Source: Bacteroidales bacterium
Lineage (GTDB): Bacteria; Bacteroidota; Bacteroidia; Bacteroidales; WCHB1-69
NCBI GenBank assembly: GCA_017962845.1
Contig: JAGCUN010000026.1
Span: 17,056-81,055, forward strand
DNA: 64,000 nt
Reading direction: 5' to 3'
Shown here one piece after another: positions 16,955 to 24,852 of the stretch. The translations under genes were made by a program, and so were the position numbers. Below the pieces are notes generated by a model. It was not told the DNA's origin and did no database searches. It saw only the letters and a program-made list of their open reading frames with translations. Positions within the stretch are counted from its first letter, which is position 1. Each line of letters starts with the position of its first letter.

Positions 16955-18981
16955 TGATGAACAAGATATTCCATAATTTTGGTCTCCTCCTCATCATTTT
17001 GGTGGGGATGTTGTCATCGGCCATAGGGCAGGATGACCACTACTATTACCAATACGGAGCGCCTGCCGGCGAGTATTACCTGCCGGCGCCGCCCGATACG
17101 TCAAGTGTGCTGTTTGCCCACGATGTCAACTGCTGGATATGGGGCAAGTCGATGCGCAGCACGCCGCGCGGGGCGCAGGCCAGCTGGGAGTCGCTGTACG
17201 GCATAGAGCGCATGGCCACCGTTTTCGGCGAGGCGATGGGCATCACCATCACCAAAACGGGCACACCTGCCATCTGGAAGTTCATGGGAAAAGCCTGTTA
17301 TACAGGCGATATAAGTGTATATACCGTAAAAAAGTACTATATGCGCATGCGGCCCTTTGCCCGCATGAACGAACATGTGGCGGGTGAGTTCGACAACGAG
17401 GAGGAGTTGCGCGGCAACGGCTCCTACCCGTCGGGGCACACCGCTGAGGGGTGGTCAACAGCCCTGGCATTGGCAGAGATGCTGCCTGAGTTGCAAGACA
17501 CGATTTTGCGGCGCGGCTATGAGTACGGACAGAGCCGAGTGATTGTGGGGGCGCACTGGCAGAGCGATGTGGATGCGGGGCGTCTGGCCTCATCAGCGGG
17601 ATTTGCCAGGATGCACACCTCTCCCGGCTATGCCAGCGACCTCGCTGCCGCCCGTGCAGAATACCTGACACTGCGACCGGAGGTGGCCAAGGATAAACCA
17701 GTTGCTCCCCATCTCAACCGCATCCTCGATGCCCCAGCCGATACGGCCAGCATCTTCTACTACGGCGATGTGGCTGCCTACTGGCTGGCCAAGGGCGAGC
17801 GCGATACAGAGCGCGGACAGCAGGCCATCGCCGATGCCGATGACTCTGACGAATCGCTGTACCGAGTGCTTTCGACAGTTACGGCAAAAGAAGTCTCCGC
17901 AAAAGCCACGCCCCATACCGCACGGCTCTTGGACTGGGTGCAGAAGAAATTAATGGAAGGTGTGAAAGACCTAAAGTCATCCAGCACTTTCCGTAAGCGT
18001 CCGTATGTGCAGTTGGGTGAACCTTCTCTGATACGTGAAGAGGAGGAGTCGCACAGGATGAGTTCATCGTATCCTTCTACCTCTGCTGCTCTCGGATGGG
18101 GCATTGCCCTCGTGATGACGGAGCTGTGTCCGGAACGGCAGAATGAGCTGCTGAAGTATGGTTACGAGTATGGTTACAGCCGTGTGATTGCCGGCTACCA
18201 TTACGCCTCCGACGTGCAGGCAGGACGGGTGCTGGCAGCATGTCATCTGGCCTTCCTGCACAACGATTCCACATTTCGCAGTCTGTTGGAGAGTGCTAAG
18301 GAGGAGTGGAAAGACTATAGCTTTTCTGAGGCCCCTGTTTCACCCTGTCCGGATGCCGCTACGGTGACTGACCAGGATGGCAATGTATATAGAACGGTGC
18401 AGATTGGTGAGCAGTGCTGGATGGCGGAGAATATGCGCGCCACGCATGACCGCAAAGGCAAGGAGATTGCTTGGGGTAATGATTTCAACGCCAAGGTCCC
18501 TTACCGCTATTGTCCTAACAATCAAGATAGTCGCATAGCGCAATACGGCTATCTGTACAATTGGACCGCCGCCATGAGAGTCTGTCCCGAAGGGTGGCAT
18601 CTGCCCACTGATGCTGAATGGGATCAGCTGACCAATTATGTGGGAGACCAGCGTCAATATCGTTGCGGAGGTGACCAAAAGAATATTGCCAAGGCATTAG
18701 CTGAAAGAGGGAATGTTTGGCAGGAGAGCGATTCTGACGAATGTATGGTGGGGAATGATCGTTACAAGAATAATGCGACGGGTTTCTCGGCTCTTCCTGC
18801 TGGCGACTATCAGCAAGGCTACCATGTGTTCGGTCGCTGCGCCTTCTTCTGGACGGCCACAAAAATTGATGCTAAAAGTGCTGGCCGCCGTTATCTGGTC
18901 AACAATGTCTCTACCGTATTGGGAGTGTCAGCCGAAAAGGGAAATGGGTACTCCGTGCGGTGCGTAAAAGATGTGAAATAA
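16954..18981 (+). CDS. Secreted tandem PAP2 acid phosphatase fused to a FISUMP domain
   Basis: A 675-residue exported protein (signal peptide to about residue 25). Domain 1 (45-240) is a complete class A acid phosphatase: K126-x6-RP, GSYPSGHT (156-163, acid His162) and SRx5HxxxD (Arg195, nucleophile His201, Asp205). Domain 2 (265-445) has the same fold marks (SRx5HxxxD with His416) but reads PSTS where PSGH is expected (374-377), so it lacks the proton donor and is probably inactive. Residues 465-675 form a FISUMP domain (Fibrobacter succinogenes major paralogous domain): DQDGNVYRTVQIGEQCWMAE, then GWHLPTDAEW and a C terminus GYSVRCVKDVK. It is the fourth gene of the operon. Confidence 0.85.
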   Translation: MMNKIFHNFGLLLIILVGMLSSAIGQDDHYYYQYGAPAGEYYLPAPPDTSSVLFAHDVNCWIWGKSMRSTPRGAQASWESLYGIERMATVFGEAMGITITKTGTPAIWKFMGKACYTGDISVYTVKKYYMRMRPFARMNEHVAGEFDNEEELRGNGSYPSGHTAEGWSTALALAEMLPELQDTILRRGYEYGQSRVIVGAHWQSDVDAGRLASSAGFARMHTSPGYASDLAAARAEYLTLRPEVAKDKPVAPHLNRILDAPADTASIFYYGDVAAYWLAKGERDTERGQQAIADADDSDESLYRVLSTVTAKEVSAKATPHTARLLDWVQKKLMEGVKDLKSSSTFRKRPYVQLGEPSLIREEEESHRMSSSYPSTSAALGWGIALVMTELCPERQNELLKYGYEYGYSRVIAGYHYASDVQAGRVLAACHLAFLHNDSTFRSLLESAKEEWKDYSFSEAPVSPCPDAATVTDQDGNVYRTVQIGEQCWMAENMRATHDRKGKEIAWGNDFNAKVPYRYCPNNQDSRIAQYGYLYNWTAAMRVCPEGWHLPTDAEWDQLTNYVGDQRQYRCGGDQKNIAKALAERGNVWQESDSDECMVGNDRYKNNATGFSALPAGDYQQGYHVFGRCAFFWTATKIDAKSAGRRYLVNNVSTVLGVSAEKGNGYSVRCVKDVK

Positions 18982-18993
18982 AAATCATGAATT

Positions 18994-20709
18994 ATGAATA
19001 GAAAAATATTTTTCAGTCTATTAATAATGCTGCTTGTCTGCAGTGCTTTTGCGCAGGCACCTGCAAAGCTTCGCGTATTGAATTACGTGCCCGACAGCTG
19101 TTACTCTTTGCAGATCATTTACCCCGACTCACTGGCCGAGGAGATAGAACTTGATGCCATTGAACGCGACCATCTACTGGATTTTATCTGCCAGTCAGAG
19201 CCTTGCCCGCTCCACAATTTCATCAAGAGTTGGAACAAGAAAGACAAAACCACAGGTATTGATTTTACGGCTGCCATTGCTATTTGCCACAATCTTATCA
19301 TTATCCCTCTCAACAACGAAAAGAATTTTGAGAGAAGTGTTTCTGCATTGTGGGAGAATGAGATGGCTTTCGAAACCATGACCACTCCCACCCACATCCA
19401 GTACCGCTATTGGAAGGAGAACTGTCAGGAACTGTTTGAAGAGGAAATGGCGACCCGTGCCGATGTGTGTCCCTCCATTATTTGCACAAAAGATGTAGCT
19501 TTGATAAATTTGGGGACCCTGCTTTCGAACGATGAATTATATTTGCAGCCGGAAACGCTGTTGGAACACACCCATTTCTCCGAGAGTGAAATATGCCAGC
19601 TAATGCTACAACGCGGAATGACCTCTTTTCAACGATATACACCTTTCAGACCGTTACTCAAAGAGTTATTTCACGTATCCCCCTCCATCGCACATCCTTT
19701 GCTGGGCATGTTTACTTCCATTGATTTTCTATTTTTTTCACGGACCCACATCGGAAAAGATAAAATCACAATAGTAAACGAAAGCTATCATCGAGACCCA
19801 CAACTATCACCTATTCAATTAGATAATAAAAAAACAAGCAATACTAATACGGAAGAATTACTCTCCTACGCGGGCAACGATCCCATATGCATCATCTCAT
19901 ATGATATGAACGAGAACTTTGAAAGTACTGTAATCTCCAGTTCCATAATCGCAAATGCCTTTCCAAAATGTCCCTTCCTCATCACCGCTCCATCAAACTA
20001 TATGATGGTTATTTACAATGACTTATCCCACATGATTATCAGCACTTTGGAGGACCCCTCCACTGTTCACGCTCAATTAACTGACTTTATTGAACACAAT
20101 AACCGAAATATTGACTCCATCTGGCAACAAAACAAAGAGTTGATGCTCTCCATGTCGAAAGAAGAGCCAGTAGCAGAGGAAGATGCAACTTCTGTACCTG
20201 AAGAGAGTTACGAAGGATGGAACTACTGGGCTTGGGAACAGAACAATGGGCTTCTGGATTCAATCGTCGGGCGTAAAAGACTGGTTTACGAACGCCAAGA
20301 CGATTGGGAACTATACACGATCATTACCCACAATCAAACATTAGGCTATACTGATGAGGGTAATTTTGATTGGGTGCCGACAGAAGACTCCTCCTACGTC
20401 ATTGTAGCAGATCACCTGTGTTTCTTTTTGGAAGACACCTCTCACTTTGAGAACATTCGACATCCTGAAGTGCCGGCGCAGCTGCCCAAGGACAAGCTGC
20501 TGAAATCACCATTCTGGATGGTAGCCGATGTTTTATCCCTCCTTAACATGGGCGAGCCCATCATCGGAAACATCGAGGTATGGGCAGAAAACAACAGCAT
20601 CATCACAGAGATCAATGCAGGGAAAGAACTGGAGCACAACCTCATTTACGAAGTAATCAAACAAATCCGCGAGGCCCGAAACAAGACCCAATGGGACGAC
20701 TCCTATTAA
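18994..20709 (+). CDS. Secreted protein of unknown function
   Basis: 571 residues with a clear signal peptide (MNRKIFFSLLIMLLVCSAFAQA). No family is recognised with confidence. The N-terminal part reads like DUF4836-type proteins (short alternating strands and helices around self-contained catalytic-less domains), but I would not assign it. The middle (about 240-400) is more AT-rich and has many Asn, Ser and Ile; an acidic stretch lies near 390. It starts 12 bp after the phosphatase-FISUMP gene and so should share its transcript. It may be a periplasmic or surface partner of that protein. Confidence 0.7.
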   Translation: MNRKIFFSLLIMLLVCSAFAQAPAKLRVLNYVPDSCYSLQIIYPDSLAEEIELDAIERDHLLDFICQSEPCPLHNFIKSWNKKDKTTGIDFTAAIAICHNLIIIPLNNEKNFERSVSALWENEMAFETMTTPTHIQYRYWKENCQELFEEEMATRADVCPSIICTKDVALINLGTLLSNDELYLQPETLLEHTHFSESEICQLMLQRGMTSFQRYTPFRPLLKELFHVSPSIAHPLLGMFTSIDFLFFSRTHIGKDKITIVNESYHRDPQLSPIQLDNKKTSNTNTEELLSYAGNDPICIISYDMNENFESTVISSSIIANAFPKCPFLITAPSNYMMVIYNDLSHMIISTLEDPSTVHAQLTDFIEHNNRNIDSIWQQNKELMLSMSKEEPVAEEDATSVPEESYEGWNYWAWEQNNGLLDSIVGRKRLVYERQDDWELYTIITHNQTLGYTDEGNFDWVPTEDSSYVIVADHLCFFLEDTSHFENIRHPEVPAQLPKDKLLKSPFWMVADVLSLLNMGEPIIGNIEVWAENNSIITEINAGKELEHNLIYEVIKQIREARNKTQWDDSY

Positions 20710-20805
20710 CCGTCTAACCTCCAACAATAGAGGGCACTAGGAGAAATCAACATCGAAATAATGAAAAAATAATCGGAGCAGTGCAAGAATGCGGAAAATA
20801 ATGCG

Positions 20806-20814
20806 TATATTTGC
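20806..20814 (+). promoter_or_regulatory. -7 promoter element for the zapB-like/zapA pair
   Basis: TATATTTGC, 17 bp before the start at 20831. Confidence 0.7.
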
Positions 20815-20830
20815 ACGTTCAATTTAGAGC

Positions 20831-21121
20831 ATGGCGAATCTTACGCAACAATTTGAGGAATTAGAAAACAAGATGGCTGGAATCATCATCCGGCTTCGTG
20901 ACTATCAACAAGTTGTTGACGGACTTCAACAGAGGAACCAAGAGCTGCTCTGCAGGATAGAGGCGATGGGGAAAGAGCAGGACAATGAAAAAAAACAACA
21001 ACAGATGCTCAGCATCACACAAAACTTACTCAAAAAAGAAGATACAACAGAAATCAAAAAAGAAATTAACAGATTAGTGCGGGAAATAGATTATTGCATC
21101 AGCTACATAAATAGTAAATAA
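20831..21121 (+). CDS. Small coiled-coil protein, possibly ZapB-like
   Basis: 96 residues, nearly all heptad-like helix rich in Gln, Glu and Lys, with no other motif. In Bacteroidota a short coiled-coil gene often precedes zapA; by position and shape it may help ZapA at the division ring. The stop codon (TAA) and the next ATG share one base (TAATG), so the two are translationally coupled. Confidence 0.7.
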   Translation: MANLTQQFEELENKMAGIIIRLRDYQQVVDGLQQRNQELLCRIEAMGKEQDNEKKQQQMLSITQNLLKKEDTTEIKKEINRLVREIDYCISYINSK

Positions 21122-21474
21122 TGGAAACGGAACCCACCCACATTCAAATAGCAGTACTACAAAGATGTATTGACTTGTGGATCAAGAAAGAGCATGAGGT
21201 TTACTATCGCGAAGCTGAAAAGCGAATCAACGAAAAAGCCGCTGACTTTGCTAAAAAATGGAACTTCACTGACCAGCAAGACCTACTCTCAAAATTACTC
21301 ATCGAAGTGACAGTCAATTATATAGCGAAAGAAGAAAAACTCAATGGCTACGAAGACGACCTTCTGCCCAGATTGGAAAAGCTGAATACTTTGGCCGACA
21401 TGATGAGCGAAGCGTTGGATGCCCTTCAGGAGGCAGCTCCCTCCTCCACCGATGTCCAAAATATCGCCCAATAG
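21121..21474 (+). CDS. zapA: Cell division protein ZapA-like
   Basis: 117 residues. An N-terminal globular part is followed by a helical C-terminal half (ELEDDL-like helix, LADMMSEALDALQE), the usual ZapA layout. ZapA bundles FtsZ filaments. The call rests mainly on size, fold pattern and the conserved setting: coiled-coil partner before it, 6S RNA and rny after it. Confidence 0.65.
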   Translation: METEPTHIQIAVLQRCIDLWIKKEHEVYYREAEKRINEKAADFAKKWNFTDQQDLLSKLLIEVTVNYIAKEEKLNGYEDDLLPRLEKLNTLADMMSEALDALQEAAPSSTDVQNIAQ

Positions 21475-21517
21475 TCATAGAAAACGTTGATTAACAGGTT
21501 CTTTGAATACAGATACA

Positions 21518-21709
21518 CCCGCACGTCCAGATACGTTTGGCAAACTCAACAGAATAAAATAGAGGGATAGGCTCTTTTGCTGTCAAAATCCGGCCCTAAT
21601 TGCCGCAAGGCAAGGTGCTCGCACCCGTGGGACTATTGCGATGCCAAGGCTCCCTCAACGTAAATTATAGGAGTTTGTAATAACCCTATGGGACGATGCG
21701 GGCTTTTTT
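21518..21709 (+). ncRNA. ssrS: 6S RNA with its terminator
   Basis: The gap between zapA and rny holds a sequence of about 186 nt whose ends pair (CCCGCA-CGTCC at 21518-21528 with GGGACG-A-TGCGGG at 21690-21702), followed by TTTTTT. The middle is a long imperfect rod around a large open bulge, the plan of 6S RNA, which mimics an open promoter and sequesters the housekeeping RNA polymerase. Location next to zapA is also the place of ssrS in enterobacteria. The assignment needs a covariance search; the existence of a structured transcript is more certain than the name. Confidence 0.72.
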
Positions 21710-21752
21710 ATTTTAAAACACTTAACCACAATATATTAACCAAATTAAAATT

Positions 21753-23330
21753 ATGACAACTACAATAGGAATTATCATCGGTGCCATCGCCGGTTGTGGT
21801 GTGGGTGTCGCCTTATCATATACCCTTCTCAAAAAGGCCATCACCAACCGCAGCCAGGACATCCTGAAAAAGGCTGAGAGCGACGCTAAAGCCCTCAAAA
21901 AGAAATCGGAAGAAGACGCCGAACTGCTCAAAAAAGAGAAAATGCTACAGGCCAAGGAGAAATTCCTCCAGCTGAAGGCCGAACACGAAAAGACTGTCAA
22001 CGCCCGCAACCAGGAGCTCTCCAACGCCGAGAACCGCCTCAAACAGAAAGAGAACACGCTCAACCAGAAGTTGGAAGATGCCAACCGCAAAATCAACGAG
22101 AACAACACGCTGAAAGAGAAACTCAACCGCCAGATTGAGATTGCTGAGCAGAAACAGGCCGAACTCGACAAGCAGACCTCCGTACAGAAGGCCAAACTCG
22201 AGTCCATCGCCGAGCTCACCGCCCAACAGGCCAAAGAGCAACTCATCCAGCTGATGGAGGACGAGGCCCGCGCTGAGGCACTCGTCACCATCAAAGAGAT
22301 TGTAGATGAGGCGCAGAATACCGCCAATATGGAGGCCAAGAAACTGGTCATCAAGTCGATACAGCGTACTGGCGTAGAGACTGCCCTCGAAAATGCCGTG
22401 TCGGTGTTCAACATCGAAAACGATGAGATCAAGGGACGTATCATCGGCCGCGAAGGACGAAACATCCGCACTTTGGAGAACCTCACCGGCGTGGATGTCA
22501 TCATCGACGACTCCCCCGACACCATCCTGCTCTCCAGCTTCGACCCCGTACGCCGCGAAATCGCCCGCCTCTCGCTGCACAAATTAGTGACCGACGGCCG
22601 TATCCATCCCGCCCGCATCGAAGAGATTGTCGCCAAGACCAAGAAGCAGATCGAACAGGAAATCAACGAGATAGGAAAGCGCACCTGCATCGACCTCGGC
22701 ATCCACAACATGAGCCACGAACTCATGCGCATGGTGGGTAAGATGCGGTACCGCTCCTCCTACGGACAGAACCTGCTGCAGCACTCGAAGGAGGTGGCCA
22801 ACCTCTGTGCCATCATGGCTGCCGAGCTGGGTCTGAACCCGAAACTGGCCAAACGCGCCGGCTTGTTGCACGACATCGGCAAGGTGCCCGACACCGAGCC
22901 TGAGATGCCGCACGCCCTCTTTGGCGCCCAGCTGGCCGAACAGTACAAGGAGAAACCCGAGATCGTGAACGCCATCGGCGCTCACCACGACGAGATGGAG
23001 ATGAACAACCTGATTTCGCCGCTGGTGCAGGTTTGCGACGCCATTTCCGGCGCACGTCCCGGCGCACGCCGCGAGGTGGTGGAAGCCTACATGAAACGTC
23101 TCAACGACCTCGAGAACCTCGCCCTCACCTACCCCGGCGTGGTGAAGACCTTCGCCATCCAGGCGGGCCGCGAACTGCGCGTTATCGTGGGAGCCGAAAA
23201 GGTGACCGACGAACAGGCCGACCAGATCTCTTTCGACCTCTCCAAGAAGATCCAGAACGAGATGACCTACCCCGGTCAGATCAAGATCACGGTCATCCGC
23301 GAGACCCGCTCGGTGAACTACGCAAGATAA
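21753..23330 (+). CDS. rny: Ribonuclease Y
   Basis: Membrane-anchored endoribonuclease that starts mRNA decay. 525 residues: N-terminal membrane helix (about 4-26), a long Lys/Glu-rich coiled coil (30-200), a KH domain ([13 protein letters not shown], near 230-243) and an HD domain with the metal motif LLHDIGK (near 370). All catalytic features are present and the length is normal. Confidence 0.96.
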   Translation: MTTTIGIIIGAIAGCGVGVALSYTLLKKAITNRSQDILKKAESDAKALKKKSEEDAELLKKEKMLQAKEKFLQLKAEHEKTVNARNQELSNAENRLKQKENTLNQKLEDANRKINENNTLKEKLNRQIEIAEQKQAELDKQTSVQKAKLESIAELTAQQAKEQLIQLMEDEARAEALVTIKEIVDEAQNTANMEAKKLVIKSIQRTGVETALENAVSVFNIENDEIKGRIIGREGRNIRTLENLTGVDVIIDDSPDTILLSSFDPVRREIARLSLHKLVTDGRIHPARIEEIVAKTKKQIEQEINEIGKRTCIDLGIHNMSHELMRMVGKMRYRSSYGQNLLQHSKEVANLCAIMAAELGLNPKLAKRAGLLHDIGKVPDTEPEMPHALFGAQLAEQYKEKPEIVNAIGAHHDEMEMNNLISPLVQVCDAISGARPGARREVVEAYMKRLNDLENLALTYPGVVKTFAIQAGRELRVIVGAEKVTDEQADQISFDLSKKIQNEMTYPGQIKITVIRETRSVNYAR

Positions 23331-23354
23331 ACGAAAGGACTCTGGCGAACCGCC

Positions 23355-24476
23355 CTACATCACAGCCTCGTACACCGACCACAGCCGTTGGGCAATGGCC
23401 TCATCGGTGAATTGACGGGCATACGCCTCACCATGGGCAACCATTTCTTGCCGCAAGGCCGCATCGCCGAGAATGCGCTGCAGTTGGGCGGCCAGCTCGT
23501 CGGGAGCATCGGGGGCGACATAACAACTGTGCGGGCCTCCACTTTCCTCCAAGCAACTTCCTGTGGCGGCAATCACCGGCACGTGCGAGGTGAGTGCCTC
23601 CAGAACTGGGATTCCAAATCCCTCAAAAAGAGAAGGATACACAAACACTGAAGCACCACGATAGAGAGCAGGGAAATCAGCGAACGGCACCCCCGTGAGG
23701 ATTTTCACCTGCGATTCGAGATGATGCTCTGCAATATACTGGTACAATACCGGCGTGTAGGAAGTCTCGTTGCCGACGATGACCAAGGGAATGTCGATGG
23801 GATGCTGCACAAGTGCCTGTAGGATAAGAATATGGTTTTTTCGTTCCTCCAGCGCACCCACACTTAGCACATACTGCTGGGGCAGTCCATATTTTTGGCG
23901 CAACTCCCCTACCCGCTCTTCGGAGATGGGCTGTTGGAAAATAGGGCTGCACCCCTGATACACCACCTCCACCTTCTGATCGGACACAGCAGCCAGTTCC
24001 ACCAGATCGCGCTTCGTCTGCTGGCTTACGGCGATGATTCTATCCGCTATCTCACAACTATACAAATATTTACGCTTATACATCCTTCTGTCGAAAGCCG
24101 GATAGAGTTGGGGAAATTTGAGGAAGATGAGGTCGTGGATGGTGACCACCGTGGGGATATTTTTCTTCTGGATGCCCACCGGCAGTTCATGGCTGAGACC
24201 GTGGAACAGGTCGAGATGGCATTTCTGCGCCTCGCTGTCGAGTGAGAAGGTGCGCCAGAGCGAAGGACTACACTTCTGCAGGCCCTGCGGCATTCGCACT
24301 TGGGCATTCTCTGGAAGCGGAAAATGAATGTTGGAATTCACTTTCGGCGTAAACAGAAAATACTGATTATCAAAATAGTGAGTGGAGAGAATACGGATCG
24401 TGTCGCGGCTGTAGTTGCCCAGTCCGCGCTGATTGTTGAAGGCCCTTTTGGCATCGAAACCGATATTCTTACTCAT
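23355..24476 (-). CDS. Glycosyltransferase, GT4 family
   Basis: 373 residues with two Rossmann-like halves. The N-terminal acceptor half begins IGFDAKRAFNNQRGLGNYSR, and the C-terminal donor half contains VLSVGALEERKN, then YPSLFEGFGIPVLEAL (the E-x7-E sugar-nucleotide motif) and VPVIAA. Enzymes of this type transfer a sugar from a nucleotide donor, often mannose or a related hexose, in surface-glycan synthesis. No other glycan gene is adjacent. Its promoter lies so close that the mRNA has almost no leader. It converges on rny with 24 bp between. Confidence 0.88.
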   Translation of the reverse strand: MSKNIGFDAKRAFNNQRGLGNYSRDTIRILSTHYFDNQYFLFTPKVNSNIHFPLPENAQVRMPQGLQKCSPSLWRTFSLDSEAQKCHLDLFHGLSHELPVGIQKKNIPTVVTIHDLIFLKFPQLYPAFDRRMYKRKYLYSCEIADRIIAVSQQTKRDLVELAAVSDQKVEVVYQGCSPIFQQPISEERVGELRQKYGLPQQYVLSVGALEERKNHILILQALVQHPIDIPLVIVGNETSYTPVLYQYIAEHHLESQVKILTGVPFADFPALYRGASVFVYPSLFEGFGIPVLEALTSHVPVIAATGSCLEESGGPHSCYVAPDAPDELAAQLQRILGDAALRQEMVAHGEAYARQFTDEAIAQRLWSVYEAVM

Positions 24477-24483
24477 AACGGCG

Positions 24484-24492
24484 GCAAAAATA
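24484..24492 (-). promoter_or_regulatory. -7 promoter element for the GT4 gene
   Basis: TATTTTTGC on the minus strand, only 7 bp before the ATG at 24476, which implies a leader of a few bases at most. Confidence 0.65.
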
Positions 24493-24540
24493 CGGGAAAA
24501 AATTGGAATGAGGGGGTGGGTGGGAGAATAAAATTATTCG

Positions 24541-24549
24541 TACTTTTGC
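24541..24549 (+). promoter_or_regulatory. -7 promoter element for the candidate small gene
   Basis: TACTTTTGC, 25 bp before the ATG at 24575 and divergent from the GT4 promoter. Confidence 0.65.
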
Positions 24550-24574
24550 AGCAACAATTTTAAGAACTAAAATT

Positions 24575-24667
24575 ATGCATGGACCCTGCGTGATTAAAGG
24601 TGACGAATGGTGGGGATTGAATAAAGAAATCAAAGCAAAGACAAATGGCACTGCAACCAATCCATAA
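24575..24667 (+). CDS. Candidate 30-residue small protein (or small RNA)
   Basis: A 30-codon frame (MHGPCVIKGDEWWGLNKEIK... ending TNP) lies between a good -7 element (24541-24549) and a strong terminator (24687-24720), making a self-contained unit of about 180 bp. The leader has the look of other gene starts in this window (TTTTGCAGC, A-rich, no Shine-Dalgarno). The peptide is soluble, with one Cys and two adjacent Trp; there is no signal peptide. I do not recognise it. It could equally be a small regulatory RNA with a chance open frame. Confidence 0.45.
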   Translation: MHGPCVIKGDEWWGLNKEIKAKTNGTATNP

Positions 24668-24686
24668 TTTCACGTACATACACTGC

Positions 24687-24720
24687 GCGCCGACTTACGC
24701 TGAAAAGCCGGCGCTTTTTT
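24687..24720 (+). terminator. Terminator of the candidate small gene
   Basis: Stem GCGCCG / CGGCGC (24687-24692 with 24709-24714), 16-nt loop, then six T. Confidence 0.8.
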
Positions 24721-24737
24721 GTTGCCCCCCAAAAAAG

Positions 24738-24836
24738 TGAGGATTTGGAATATTTCCGACAAAAAAATTATGAGGATTTGGAATTTTTTCAAGAAATAAA
24801 TTGTGAGGATTTGGAATTTTACGTATTTTTGCCGCT
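24738..24836 (+). repeat. Three tandem 33-bp direct repeats before the DUF4143 ATPase gene
   Basis: TGAGGATTTGGAAT occurs at 24738, 24771 and 24804, exactly 33 bp apart. The rest of each unit is A/T-rich and looser (13 of 19 positions agree between units 1 and 2). The third copy covers the -33 region of the ATPase promoter and runs into its -7 element, so the array is well placed to bind a regulator. Confidence 0.85.
24824..24832 (+). promoter_or_regulatory. -7 promoter element for the DUF4143 ATPase
   Basis: TATTTTTGC inside the third 33-bp repeat, 20 bp before the start codon. Confidence 0.65.
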
Positions 24837-24852
24837 GAAAAATCTATAGACG

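Noticed and set aside
24738..24836. CRISPR array
   Set aside because: Only three short 14-bp cores, similar A/T-rich spacers and no cas genes; better seen as an operator-like repeat.
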